A DNA stretch of 64,000 nucleotides. It comes from Mucilaginibacter gracilis (GTDB lineage: Bacteria > Bacteroidota > Bacteroidia > Sphingobacteriales > Sphingobacteriaceae). The translations under genes and the position numbers were made by a program. Positions within the stretch are counted from its first letter, which is position 1, and every line of letters begins with the position of its first letter. The notes under the pieces are model-generated. The model ran no database searches. It saw nothing but the letters and a program-made list of their open reading frames with translations, and was not told the DNA's origin. Location: positions 372,001 to 436,000 of the forward strand of contig NZ_RBKU01000001.1 of the NCBI RefSeq assembly GCF_003633615.1, given 5' to 3'. Positions 25,985 to 33,568 of the stretch are shown piece after piece.

Positions 25985-26446
25985 TTAATCTTCAATAATT
26001 TCGATACTTGTTATTTTGTCGCCCTGGCGAATATCATCAACAATATCAACATTTTCAACAACTTTGCCAAAGCAAGTGTGGTTTCTGTCTAAGTGTGCTG
26101 TGTTGGCGCGGCTGTGGCAGATAAAAAACTGCGACCCACCTGTATTACGGCCTGCATGTGCCATTGATAACACACCACGATCATGGTATTGGTTTTCGCC
26201 GGTTAATTCGCAATCAATAGTATAACCGGGGCCACCGCTACCTGCACGGTAAGCTGTTGCAGGGTCTTTTGAGAACGGGCAACCGCCTTGTACCATAAAG
26301 TTAGGTATTACACGGTGAAATGCAATGCCGTTATAAAAGCCTTCTTTAGCCAGTTTTTTAAAATTGGCTACAGCTTTAGGTGCGTCGTTTTCGTAGAAGT
26401 CTACGGTCATGTCGCCCTTTTCAGTTTTAATTATCGCTTTACTCAT
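25985..26446 (-). CDS. Peptidyl-prolyl cis-trans isomerase, cyclophilin type
   Basis: Catalyses proline isomerisation during protein folding. A compact 153-residue cyclophilin without signal peptide, so cytosolic. Active-site segments are FHRVIPNFMVQGGCP (the catalytic Arg), GVLSMAHAGRNTGGSQFFIC and HLDRNHTCFGKVVENVDIVD. The sequence is closest to bacterial PpiB. A -7 promoter element lies 23 bases upstream. Confidence 0.93.
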   Translation of the reverse strand: MSKAIIKTEKGDMTVDFYENDAPKAVANFKKLAKEGFYNGIAFHRVIPNFMVQGGCPFSKDPATAYRAGSGGPGYTIDCELTGENQYHDRGVLSMAHAGRNTGGSQFFICHSRANTAHLDRNHTCFGKVVENVDIVDDIRQGDKITSIEIIED

Positions 26447-26468
26447 TTTGTTCTAAATTTCAGAGCGG

Positions 26469-26476
26469 CAAAGTTA
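26469..26476 (-). promoter_or_regulatory. -7 promoter element of the cyclophilin gene
   Basis: Minus-strand TAACTTTG matches TAnnTTTG, giving a leader of about 16 bases before the ATG at 26446. Confidence 0.45.
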
Positions 26477-26587
26477 GTAAAAGAAAGCAGAAGGCGGAAA
26501 GGCAGAGCGGATAAATAAAACGATGGTAAGCACTTTGGAAAGCATATAATAATTTGGTCTACATTTATAATATAGTTAATTTTACAT

Positions 26588-26594
26588 AAAGGAG
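26588..26594 (+). promoter_or_regulatory. Strong Shine-Dalgarno sequence of the toxin-antitoxin operon
   Basis: AAAGGAG lies seven bases before the antitoxin ATG. Purine-rich anti-16S pairing sites are otherwise nearly absent in this window, so this site is notable and may reflect a transferred module. Confidence 0.6.
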
Positions 26595-26601
26595 TTAACT
26601 C

Positions 26602-26808
26602 ATGCTTACGTTGCACCCACAATACATTAAAGATGCTAATGGCGATAAATCATTAGTCGTGATTCCGGTTGATGAATTTGACGCCATTTTGGAAGAATTG
26701 GACGACCTGGAAGACATCCGTCTTTATGACGAAGCCAAAAAGAACGATACCGGCGAACGCATCCCTATGGATGAGGTTTTTAGCATGATAGAGGCTAAAC
26801 GAAAATAA
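26602..26808 (+). CDS. Antitoxin of a RelBE/ParDE-type toxin-antitoxin pair
   Basis: A 68-residue acidic protein (MLTLHPQYIKDANGDKSLVV...) directly before a RelE-like toxin gene, with the Phd/RelB-style N-terminal segment SLVVIPVDEFDAILEELDDLEDIRLYDEA. Such antitoxins bind their toxin and the shared promoter. It is preceded by a strong Shine-Dalgarno sequence and separated from the toxin by three bases, so translation is coupled. The family assignment is by size, acidity and position; no clear DNA-binding fold can be read from sequence. Confidence 0.82.
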   Translation: MLTLHPQYIKDANGDKSLVVIPVDEFDAILEELDDLEDIRLYDEAKKNDTGERIPMDEVFSMIEAKRK

Positions 26809-26811
26809 GGT

Positions 26812-27069
26812 ATGCCCTACTACACCTTAAATTTTAGCAGACAAGCCGTAAAAGAATTAGAAAAGATAAACGCACCTTTTTATTCAAATATCAAAGAAGC
26901 AATCGTTAGTCTTACCCAAAACCCCCGGCCACAAGGGTATAAAAAGCTAAAAGGACGCGATGGTTATAGAATCAGAGTTGGTAATTATCGTATCATTTAC
27001 AATATTTTAGATCAGGAACTTATCGTTGATATCATAACGCTGGGGCACAGGAAAGATATTTACGATTGA
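26812..27069 (+). CDS. RelE/ParE-family toxin
   Basis: An 85-residue basic protein with the type II RelE plan: MPYYTLNFSRQAVKELEKIN, a central NPRPQGYKKLKGRDGYRIRVGNYRIIYNI and the C-terminal IITLGHRKDIYD. The Arg in YRIRVGNYRIIY and the Tyr/His region near the C-terminus are the residues used by RelE-type ribosome-dependent mRNA interferases; ParE-type gyrase poisons share the fold, so the target is open. It follows the antitoxin by three bases. The pair is a stand-alone cassette between a cyclophilin and an exported protein gene. Confidence 0.88.
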   Translation: MPYYTLNFSRQAVKELEKINAPFYSNIKEAIVSLTQNPRPQGYKKLKGRDGYRIRVGNYRIIYNILDQELIVDIITLGHRKDIYD

Positions 27070-27144
27070 CCTTCCATTTGACATCACCTTTCCTGTATAG
27101 CCTTATAGTTCTTCATTTTAACAATACCAATTGCAATTATTCGT

Positions 27145-27152
27145 TACTTTTG
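27145..27152 (+). promoter_or_regulatory. -7 element three bases before the start of the exported GATase-like gene
   Basis: TACTTTTG matches the consensus and is followed by AAA and then the ATG at 27156, a geometry compatible with a leaderless transcript. Confidence 0.5.
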
Positions 27153-27155
27153 AAA

Positions 27156-28421
27156 ATGAAGCATCGTGTAAAATACTTTTTAGCTTTTGCCTTTTGCCTT
27201 GCGGCTTTTATAACCAGGGCATCGTCTATTTTGCTACCTATGGACGAGGCGCAAAAGGATCACCTAAAAGCATACGGGATTGCTTTTTGGACTTTGAAGA
27301 ATGGCGAGGAGGTTGACTGGCTGCTCAACTACCGTGGCGGCAGTTTTATGATGGCTTATAATGCCGATATTGAAAAGGAATGCAAGATACGTGGCGTTAG
27401 CTACGAAATTATACCCGAGGTTAAGGCCAACGCCATTATTACCCAGGTTAGCGACCCATCGGTTAATATGGATGTGGTTAAATTGCTAAAGGCCCCCAAA
27501 ATGGCAGTTTACTCGCCCAAAAGTAAACTACCCTGGGATGATGCCGTTACCCTGGTTTTAAAATATGCCGAAATACCCTACGATGTTATTTACGATGAAG
27601 AGGTGATACATGGCGATTTACCCAAATACGATTGGCTGCATTTACACCACGAAGATTTTACGGGCCAGTACAGCAAATTTTATCAGCTATACCGCTTGTA
27701 CCCGTGGTATGTTGAGGATGTAAATAACCAGGAGGCTATGGCACACAAACTGGGTTTTAAAAAGGTATCGCAAATGAAGCTGGCTGTGGCACAGCACATC
27801 CGCGATTTTTGTGCCGGTGGAGGCTTTTTATTTGCCATGTGCTGCGGCACCGATACTTTTGATATTGCCCTGGCCGCCAGCAATACCGACATTTGCGAAC
27901 GTATGTTTGACGGCGACGCAGCCGACCCGGATGCACAGAGCAAGCTTGATTTTACACAAACCTTTGCTTTTCAAAATTTTACGTTGGATAATAATTACAT
28001 GTCGCACTCGTTTAGCAATATTGACGATACACCGGTAAGGATAGTTGAGCGTTCGCGCGATTTTTTTACGCTGTTTGATTTTTCGGCTAAGTGGGATGTG
28101 GTGCCCAGCATGCTTACCCAAAACCACGATAAGGTTATTAAAGGCTTTATGGGGCTTACCACCGCTTATCGCGAAAATTTGATTAAACCGGGCGTTACCA
28201 TTATGGGCGAAACCAAAACGCTTAATGAGGCCCGCTACATACATGGCGAATACGGCAAAGGCCAATGGACGTTTTACGGAGGCCACGACCCCGAAGACTA
28301 CCAACACAAAGTAGGCGACCCGCCAACCGACCTGAGCCTGCACCCAAATTCGCCAGGCTACAGGCTGATATTAAACAACGTGCTATTCCCCGCAGCTAAG
28401 AAAAAGAAACAGAAAACATGA
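27156..28421 (+). CDS. Exported protein with a glutamine-amidotransferase-like fold
   Basis: A 421-residue protein starting MKHRVKYFLAFAFCLAAFIT, a signal peptide with likely cleavage after the RAS segment. The body includes MAVYSPKSKLPWDDAVTLVLKYAEIPYDVIYDEEV, HLHHEDFTGQYSKF, a glycine-rich turn GGGFLFAMCCGTDTFDIALAA (Cys in a nucleophile-elbow-like context) and HGEYGKGQWTFYGGHDPEDYQH. I recall homologues in databases labelled asparagine synthetase B, but there is no synthetase domain here; a class I GATase or ThuA-like fold is my reading. Function unknown. The open frame upstream to 27066 has no signal peptide and is rejected. Confidence 0.75.
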   Translation: MKHRVKYFLAFAFCLAAFITRASSILLPMDEAQKDHLKAYGIAFWTLKNGEEVDWLLNYRGGSFMMAYNADIEKECKIRGVSYEIIPEVKANAIITQVSDPSVNMDVVKLLKAPKMAVYSPKSKLPWDDAVTLVLKYAEIPYDVIYDEEVIHGDLPKYDWLHLHHEDFTGQYSKFYQLYRLYPWYVEDVNNQEAMAHKLGFKKVSQMKLAVAQHIRDFCAGGGFLFAMCCGTDTFDIALAASNTDICERMFDGDAADPDAQSKLDFTQTFAFQNFTLDNNYMSHSFSNIDDTPVRIVERSRDFFTLFDFSAKWDVVPSMLTQNHDKVIKGFMGLTTAYRENLIKPGVTIMGETKTLNEARYIHGEYGKGQWTFYGGHDPEDYQHKVGDPPTDLSLHPNSPGYRLILNNVLFPAAKKKKQKT

Positions 28422-28507
28422 CCCCCCGACCCCCTAAAGGGGGAGGAATATTAAGGCGGTTATACTTTGCCAATCAAAAAGCTCCCCCTTTAGGGGGGTT
28501 GGGGGGT
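28422..28507. repeat. GC-rich inverted repeat between convergent genes
   Basis: CCCCCTAAAGGGGGAGG at 28430-28446 and CTCCCCCTTTAGGGGGGTT at 28482-28500 are each hairpins and are reverse complements of one another. The pair fills the gap between two convergent genes and is likely a bidirectional terminator. This CCCCCTAAAGGGGG type is a common Bacteroidota intergenic repeat. Confidence 0.65.
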
Positions 28508-30591
28508 TAATCATAAAAACTCCATAATACACCAAATTTCAGGATGGCGCTTGGCATGGGGTAGCGGTTTACGGTGTAGTATCCGTTACTAAACAGGCCC
28601 TGGTTTGCATAATCATACATCAGGAAAAGGTTGGTGCGCTTGAGTGTTGCTTTTATAAAAGCAGTGGCAACCGGGTACGACGAAAATTTAACTGCCGAGC
28701 CGTTATAAAACTCGCCCAGGCCTACCGCGTATGATGGGGCAGCGTATGGCGTATTGTAACGTACATTTAAACCTATACTTGAGTTAAGTACGTTAAAAAA
28801 CAGTTTATTGTAATATAAACTAGTGTAGATATATAATTCGGGCGTGCGCAGGGTATTTTGGTAATCGGTTTTTTGGTATACCGCAAAGTTATCAAAGTGC
28901 CACCTGCCCAGGATAATATTTTTGCTTACGCTTATTTTTAACAAATTAATAGGAGCGCCCAATTGAGTTGGGTAGGCATCAATACCGCCTTGTTCGGCCT
29001 CAAAATACAGGTAATTATCAATTAAAAAATACTCGGCCTTTACATCAAACTGTAATTTGTTATTGATGTAATTGAATGACAGGTTGGTGGTTTTAACGTT
29101 TTTAAAGTTAGTGATAACCCACCGGTAATGGTTGGTTATCCAATTGGTATAATCAAGCGGTGGCGAGCTGTTTTGGGTGTAAGCACCCAATATAATTTTA
29201 CCTATTTTATCTCCGGCAGATACGTTTAGCTTGGCTTCGTACAGGTAATCACCAAAATCTCTGCCCTGGGCTATTTGCTGAAAATCGGCATCGAGGCCCA
29301 TCCTATCGCTAAAGCGGTAACTAATTTTGGCCTTGAGGGTGATGTCCTGAAAAGATTTGGCCTGCTTTTGATCCATTTGAGGCAAACCCGTTTGCGGCTG
29401 GTTAGGCGTAGTTAAAGTATCGCGCACGTATTGCGAGTAGCTGTAATAATCGTGCTTAATACCCAAATCGAGCTTGGCCTCGTTTTTTACAAATTTTAAT
29501 GATTTGCCCCGCAGGTAAAAGCTATACGAAAACTCGTTAGAGATATGCATTAAAGCCAGCGAATCGCGCGAGACGCCTTTATCGTAATAAAAATCGGGAA
29601 ATACGTGGTAGGTATCTAAATCGTCTTGCAAAAAGCGGTACTTGCGTATGTTGTAAAACAAGGTGTAAGCAATGCGCTGCGTAGGCAACACTTTTGATGT
29701 TCCGGCACCGCCCACCGTATCAACCCGGCCCAGGTAATAAAACTGTTTAAGGTATAAGCCATTATCGCTCAGGTTATCGCGCGAGTTATTGAGCCTGATG
29801 GGGATACCGGTTGAACTTAGCCCGCCGGTGCCTGTAAACACGGTATCGCTGGTTATCGACCCATTTTCGGGAGATTTAAGGTTATTGAAAAACAGGTTGC
29901 CTAAAATATTGTACCGTTTATTTGGCGATTCGTACCAGCTAAAAAATGCAGCATTAAGGTGATCGGGCTTTTGCCGCGCGTATAAACCATCCGACCCATA
30001 TTTGTTGTAATTTAAACCCACATTCCAGTTGGGTTTAATGTTTTGGGTGTGTACCAATTTAAACATTTGCTCTATTTGCCCACCGCTCACTAAATACAAA
30101 CTCGTCCACGGTACACGTGCCCGGTAATATTGTATATCCTCGGGGTGCAGCAAATAGGCATCTAAAAAATGCTGGCCAACATCAAACCCAATGGTTTTAC
30201 TGGGCTCAAAAAGTAAATTGCGTTCGGCAAGGCCAAGGTTACCCAAACCAATTTTGGGGCTGCGCGGCTGGTAAAGCGGGCTATAGTTTTCGTAATTAGT
30301 TAAGCCGGTATCTAACGGAAAAACCTGTGTACTATCATTAAGCAACCGCTCGTTGGTTACTTTAATAAATTTAGAATTAAATATAACACTGTCTTTTTTC
30401 GAATTCTCTTTTTTTCGAAGCGAATCCAGCATCTGGTCGTCGGTTAACGGCTTTGTAACCGGCACCGTATCGCGCATGTGGTTGGTATTATCAACTGGCA
30501 ACTTTGTTGACTGCGTAACCTGGGCAAACGCAACCGGGGCCGTTGAGCATAGCAACAGCAATAATAAATATTTAAGCTTTTTTGTTATCAA
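28507..30591 (-). CDS. Putative outer-membrane porin (Porin_10-like)
   Basis: A 694-residue exported protein: signal peptide MITKKLKYLLLLLLCSTAPVAFAQ, a low-complexity linker to about residue 100, then a barrel rich in alternating aromatic strands, e.g. WNVGLNYNKYGSDGLYARQK, KRYNILGNLFFNNLKSPENG, LDLGIKHDYYSYSQYVRD, ending in AILKFGVLWSFYD with a terminal aromatic pair typical of outer-membrane barrels. The layout matches the putative porin family common in Bacteroidota. Start overlaps the punA stop by four bases, so it is translationally coupled to lpxK-punA. Confidence 0.82.
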   Translation of the reverse strand: MITKKLKYLLLLLLCSTAPVAFAQVTQSTKLPVDNTNHMRDTVPVTKPLTDDQMLDSLRKKENSKKDSVIFNSKFIKVTNERLLNDSTQVFPLDTGLTNYENYSPLYQPRSPKIGLGNLGLAERNLLFEPSKTIGFDVGQHFLDAYLLHPEDIQYYRARVPWTSLYLVSGGQIEQMFKLVHTQNIKPNWNVGLNYNKYGSDGLYARQKPDHLNAAFFSWYESPNKRYNILGNLFFNNLKSPENGSITSDTVFTGTGGLSSTGIPIRLNNSRDNLSDNGLYLKQFYYLGRVDTVGGAGTSKVLPTQRIAYTLFYNIRKYRFLQDDLDTYHVFPDFYYDKGVSRDSLALMHISNEFSYSFYLRGKSLKFVKNEAKLDLGIKHDYYSYSQYVRDTLTTPNQPQTGLPQMDQKQAKSFQDITLKAKISYRFSDRMGLDADFQQIAQGRDFGDYLYEAKLNVSAGDKIGKIILGAYTQNSSPPLDYTNWITNHYRWVITNFKNVKTTNLSFNYINNKLQFDVKAEYFLIDNYLYFEAEQGGIDAYPTQLGAPINLLKISVSKNIILGRWHFDNFAVYQKTDYQNTLRTPELYIYTSLYYNKLFFNVLNSSIGLNVRYNTPYAAPSYAVGLGEFYNGSAVKFSSYPVATAFIKATLKRTNLFLMYDYANQGLFSNGYYTVNRYPMPSAILKFGVLWSFYD

Positions 30592-31403
30592 AGTTGGGCT
30601 ATCAATTCTTTTAATATCATAGTCAGTTTAGGCTCCGCCTCGGTTGCTACGGCCAGTATCTCTTCTACCGAAACGGGCTTCAAAACTTCGGGGAAACCCT
30701 CGTCGGTTAATACCGAAATTGCAAAAACGGGTAAACCCATGTGGTTAGCTACAATTACTTCGGGTACGGTACTCATCCCTACAGCGTCGCCGCCAATTAT
30801 GCGCAAATACTTATACTCGGCCCTGGTTTCAAGGTTAGGGCCGGTAACCGATACATAAACACCTTTATGGCACGCAATATTATGATGGGCGGCAATTTTT
30901 AAACCCTTCTCAATTAAGTGATGCTTGTAAGGCTCGCTCATATCCGGAAAACGTGGCCCCAGATCAGAATTGTTATTGCCTATCAGCGGGTTATCGGGCT
31001 GTAAGTTGATATGATCTTCAATTATCATCAAATCGCCCTTTTTAAAATCGGGGTTTAACGAACCACTTGCGTTTGATACAAAAAGTGTTTTGATGCCCAG
31101 CATTTTCATCACCCTTACCGGGAAGGTAATTTGCTGCATGCTGTAACCCTCGTAATAGTGCAAACGGCCCTGCATAGCCACCACATTTTTACCCGCCAAA
31201 CGGCCAAATATTAATTTACCGGAGTGGAACTCGAGCGTTGAGATAGGAAAATCGGGAATGTTAGAATACATCATTTGTTTTTCTATCTCAATCTCTCTAA
31301 CCAAGCCACCCAGGCCGGTGCCTAATATAATACCAATTTCGGGTTCAAAATTGCCAATGCGGTTTTTAATGTAACTGGCGGTTTGCCTTATATTGTCTAA
31401 CAT
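30588..31403 (-). CDS. punA: Purine-nucleoside phosphorylase (PNP-I, inosine/guanosine type)
   Basis: Cleaves inosine and guanosine with phosphate to base and ribose-1-phosphate in purine salvage. The 271-residue protein shows the phosphate-binding GIILGTGLGGLVREI, GRLHYYEGYSMQQITFPVRVMKMLG, the active-site block VSNASGSLNPDFKKGDLMIIEDHINL, GPNLETRAEYKYLR and GMSTVPEVIVANHMGL, typical of trimeric PNPs. It overlaps the lpxK 3' end by 38 bases and the porin start by four, an unusual tight cluster of unrelated functions. Confidence 0.95.
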   Translation of the reverse strand: MLDNIRQTASYIKNRIGNFEPEIGIILGTGLGGLVREIEIEKQMMYSNIPDFPISTLEFHSGKLIFGRLAGKNVVAMQGRLHYYEGYSMQQITFPVRVMKMLGIKTLFVSNASGSLNPDFKKGDLMIIEDHINLQPDNPLIGNNNSDLGPRFPDMSEPYKHHLIEKGLKIAAHHNIACHKGVYVSVTGPNLETRAEYKYLRIIGGDAVGMSTVPEVIVANHMGLPVFAISVLTDEGFPEVLKPVSVEEILAVATEAEPKLTMILKELIAQL

Positions 31404-32433
31404 AGTTTTGTATAATATTATTAAACCCGGCTTGGTTGTTATTTAAAAACTGAACCTCAATGGGCAACACCCAAAGCGGCAATTGTTTAAAACCTGCAAC
31501 CAACTCGTGTTCACGTAAACGTTGTATATCCTTTTCTGTTGTAAGTATGAGTTTTTTATCTGCCGGGCAAGCCAAAAACTCATCGGCAAGTTTAGTAATA
31601 TTTTTTAAGGTAAACTGATGATGATCGGGATAATTGTGATGAATTACCTGTTTTGCCTGCTTTTTAACATGGTTTAACAACGGAGCCGGGTTGGCAATGC
31701 CCGTGATGATAAATACAACGGTATCTTTATCAATCTGCGTTGTACCTGCCCTACTGTTAACGGGGTAAAGCGAACTATAATTTATAGCAGTAAAAAATAC
31801 GCTTTGATTGGCCAATGGTTTGATGCGTTGTACAATAGCTTGTTGTTCGGCATCCGCCAATGTATGGGGGCATTTACTGATGATGATGATATTGGCCCGC
31901 TTTATGCCACCGAAGGGTTCGCGAAGGTTGCCTGCGGGCAGCATAAAATGGGGTTCAAATATGCGGCTATAATCAAACAATAAAATGCTCAGGCCAGGTT
32001 TAACTGCACGGTGCTGGTAGGCGTCGTCTAAAATAACGAGATCAATATTTGCTTTTAGCTGGTTAATACCGGCAACCCTGCTTTCGCAAACGGCTACTGT
32101 TATATCCGGAAATTTTTGTTTGAATTGGGCGGGCTCATCTCCTATTTCTGTAGCCGTACTTGCCTGGGTGGCCTTTAAAAACCCCTGTGTTTTACGGCCA
32201 TAGCCACGGCTAAGGGTTGCCAGTTTGTGGTTGTTTTTTAGTAACCGAATGAGGTACTCTGTCATGGGGCTTTTACCTGCCCCACCTACATCAAGGTTAC
32301 CTACCGAAATTACCGGAATATTGAAACTGTGGCTTTTAAATATACCTGCATCATAACACCAGTTACGGGTTAAAATAACCAACCCGTACAGCCATGAAAA
32401 CGGTAATAAAAACCAGCGCAAATATTTCAACAT
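31366..32433 (-). CDS. lpxK: Tetraacyldisaccharide 4'-kinase
   Basis: Membrane-associated kinase that phosphorylates the lipid A precursor at the 4' position. The N-terminal amphipathic/hydrophobic segment LRWFLLPFSWLYGLVILTRN precedes the P-loop VGNLDVGGAGKSPMTEYLIRLL; TLSRGYGRKTQGF and VILDDAYQHRAVKPGLSILLFD follow as the family's catalytic segments, with a C-terminal ILTTEKDIQRL motif. Length 355 residues is normal. A -7 element lies just upstream, with a tandem repeat array behind it. Confidence 0.95.
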   Translation of the reverse strand: MLKYLRWFLLPFSWLYGLVILTRNWCYDAGIFKSHSFNIPVISVGNLDVGGAGKSPMTEYLIRLLKNNHKLATLSRGYGRKTQGFLKATQASTATEIGDEPAQFKQKFPDITVAVCESRVAGINQLKANIDLVILDDAYQHRAVKPGLSILLFDYSRIFEPHFMLPAGNLREPFGGIKRANIIIISKCPHTLADAEQQAIVQRIKPLANQSVFFTAINYSSLYPVNSRAGTTQIDKDTVVFIITGIANPAPLLNHVKKQAKQVIHHNYPDHHQFTLKNITKLADEFLACPADKKLILTTEKDIQRLREHELVAGFKQLPLWVLPIEVQFLNNNQAGFNNIIQNYVRQYKANRQLH

Positions 32434-32443
32434 AATTAAACGG

Positions 32444-32451
32444 CAAAGATA
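32444..32451 (-). promoter_or_regulatory. -7 promoter element of the lpxK-punA-porin cluster
   Basis: Minus-strand TATCTTTG matches the consensus ten bases before the lpxK start. The -33 region falls in the first unit of the adjoining tandem repeat, so copy-number change would alter sequence upstream of the promoter. Confidence 0.5.
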
Positions 32452-32650
32452 GACCGTTGATTTTATTGATTGGTATGATTGCGCTGATTTTTGACCGTTG
32501 ATTTTATTTGATTTGCATGATTACACTGATTTTTGACCGTTGATTTTATTTGATTTGCATGATTACACTGATTTTGATTTGTTACAACATAATCAAATCG
32601 CAAACATTGACCGTTGATTTTATTTGATTTGCATGATTGCGCTGATTTTT
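32452..32650. repeat. Array of four ~42-bp repeats upstream of lpxK
   Basis: Units begin GACCGTTGATTTTATT at 32452, 32493, 32535 and 32609 and are 41-42 bases long; units 1-3 are in direct tandem and unit 4 follows a 33-base spacer. Unit 1 is the most diverged (GATTGGTATGATTGCGC for GATTTGCATGATTACAC). No gene is inside. Not a CRISPR: spacers are lacking. Confidence 0.85.
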
Positions 32651-32654
32651 AATT

Positions 32655-32693
32655 AGCCCCCTCTAAATCTCCCCCGGTAGGGGAGACTTTAAG
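32655..32693. repeat. Second copy of the GC-rich hairpin repeat
   Basis: Nearly identical to 13133-13172 (one T fewer in the final run). It lies directly 3' of the DUF2490 gene on the minus strand, as the first copy lies 3' of uvrA, so it may work as a terminator module. Confidence 0.65.
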
Positions 32694-32697
32694 TTGG

Positions 32698-33483
32698 TTA
32701 ACGCTTTTTATAGAGTTTTAGGCTTGTGGCCCAGGTTATGGAAAGGGTGTGGTTGTTTTCTACAACCTGGCTAAAATCGGGCTGCAGGTTGCGCTGTTGT
32801 ACGTATTGGTACATATAACCCACTTCTATTTTACCGGTTTTGCCGGTGTTTAGGCCAATACCGGCCCCAAAGCGGTTTTGATCGAACGTGTTGTATTTTA
32901 CGTTTTTGCCAAAGGCTATTAATACCTCGTCGTAAACGGGGAGGTATAATTTGGTTACTTTACTGGCGTCGGTTGTTAAAGGTATAGCTACGCGCAGCAT
33001 GTAGCGTAAGCGGTTTTCGTACCGGGTGTTGGTAAAGGTACCTACACTGGCATCGCCAAAAAAGCGTTGTTCTAAACGTAAGCGGTTTGTGATGTCAACA
33101 TTTCCGGTTTTTTGGGTTAGCTGCACTTGCTGCCAGATGCGGTGTTCGGGAAAGGCTACTTTGGCTATGGGTATTTGGCCGTAAGGGTAGGTTTCTACAA
33201 AGCAATATCCCGCAGTAGCGGTAAGGTTACTGTTAATATTGTAAAATATACCCGGCCTTAATAAAAGCTGTTGCCATTGGTTAAAACCGTTGTTACGCCG
33301 TATTTGCACTTCGGCATGAATGCCAAAATTATCGTTTAAATAAAGCTGACTATTTAGCGCAACCCAGCCGTTAAAGTTTGAGGTATTATAACGGGTATTT
33401 TGCGCAATAAGCTTATTGCCCGATAGTATAGCTATAACAAGCAGCGTTACAAACGCTGCCCTATTTTGTTTTTTAGAAAGCAT
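32698..33483 (-). CDS. DUF2490 outer-membrane protein
   Basis: A 261-residue protein with a signal peptide (MLSKKQNRAAFVTLLVIAIL..., cleavage after LIAQ) and a barrel-like body: FNGWVALNSQLYLNDNFGIH, QQLLLRPGIFYNINSNLTAT, NRLRLEQRFFGD, YENRLRYMLRVAIPL and a terminal SITWATSLKLY. This matches DUF2490, a family of small outer-membrane beta barrels without known function. Monocistronic, separated from the SulP gene by 85 bases and followed by a hairpin repeat. Confidence rests on the RxxLRLRxxIPL-type motifs recalled for the family. Confidence 0.82.
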   Translation of the reverse strand: MLSKKQNRAAFVTLLVIAILSGNKLIAQNTRYNTSNFNGWVALNSQLYLNDNFGIHAEVQIRRNNGFNQWQQLLLRPGIFYNINSNLTATAGYCFVETYPYGQIPIAKVAFPEHRIWQQVQLTQKTGNVDITNRLRLEQRFFGDASVGTFTNTRYENRLRYMLRVAIPLTTDASKVTKLYLPVYDEVLIAFGKNVKYNTFDQNRFGAGIGLNTGKTGKIEVGYMYQYVQQRNLQPDFSQVVENNHTLSITWATSLKLYKKR

Positions 33484-33568
33484 AATGTTAAAATAAGGCC
33501 GGATGCAAAAAGCAGCCGGCCAGTGTTAATTAAGGGGAATTAATTAATAGGTGTGAGAATAAAAGGTA

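Noticed and set aside
32452..32650. Possible CRISPR array
   Set aside because: Units of 41-42 bp are directly adjacent with almost no spacers, and no cas genes are present.
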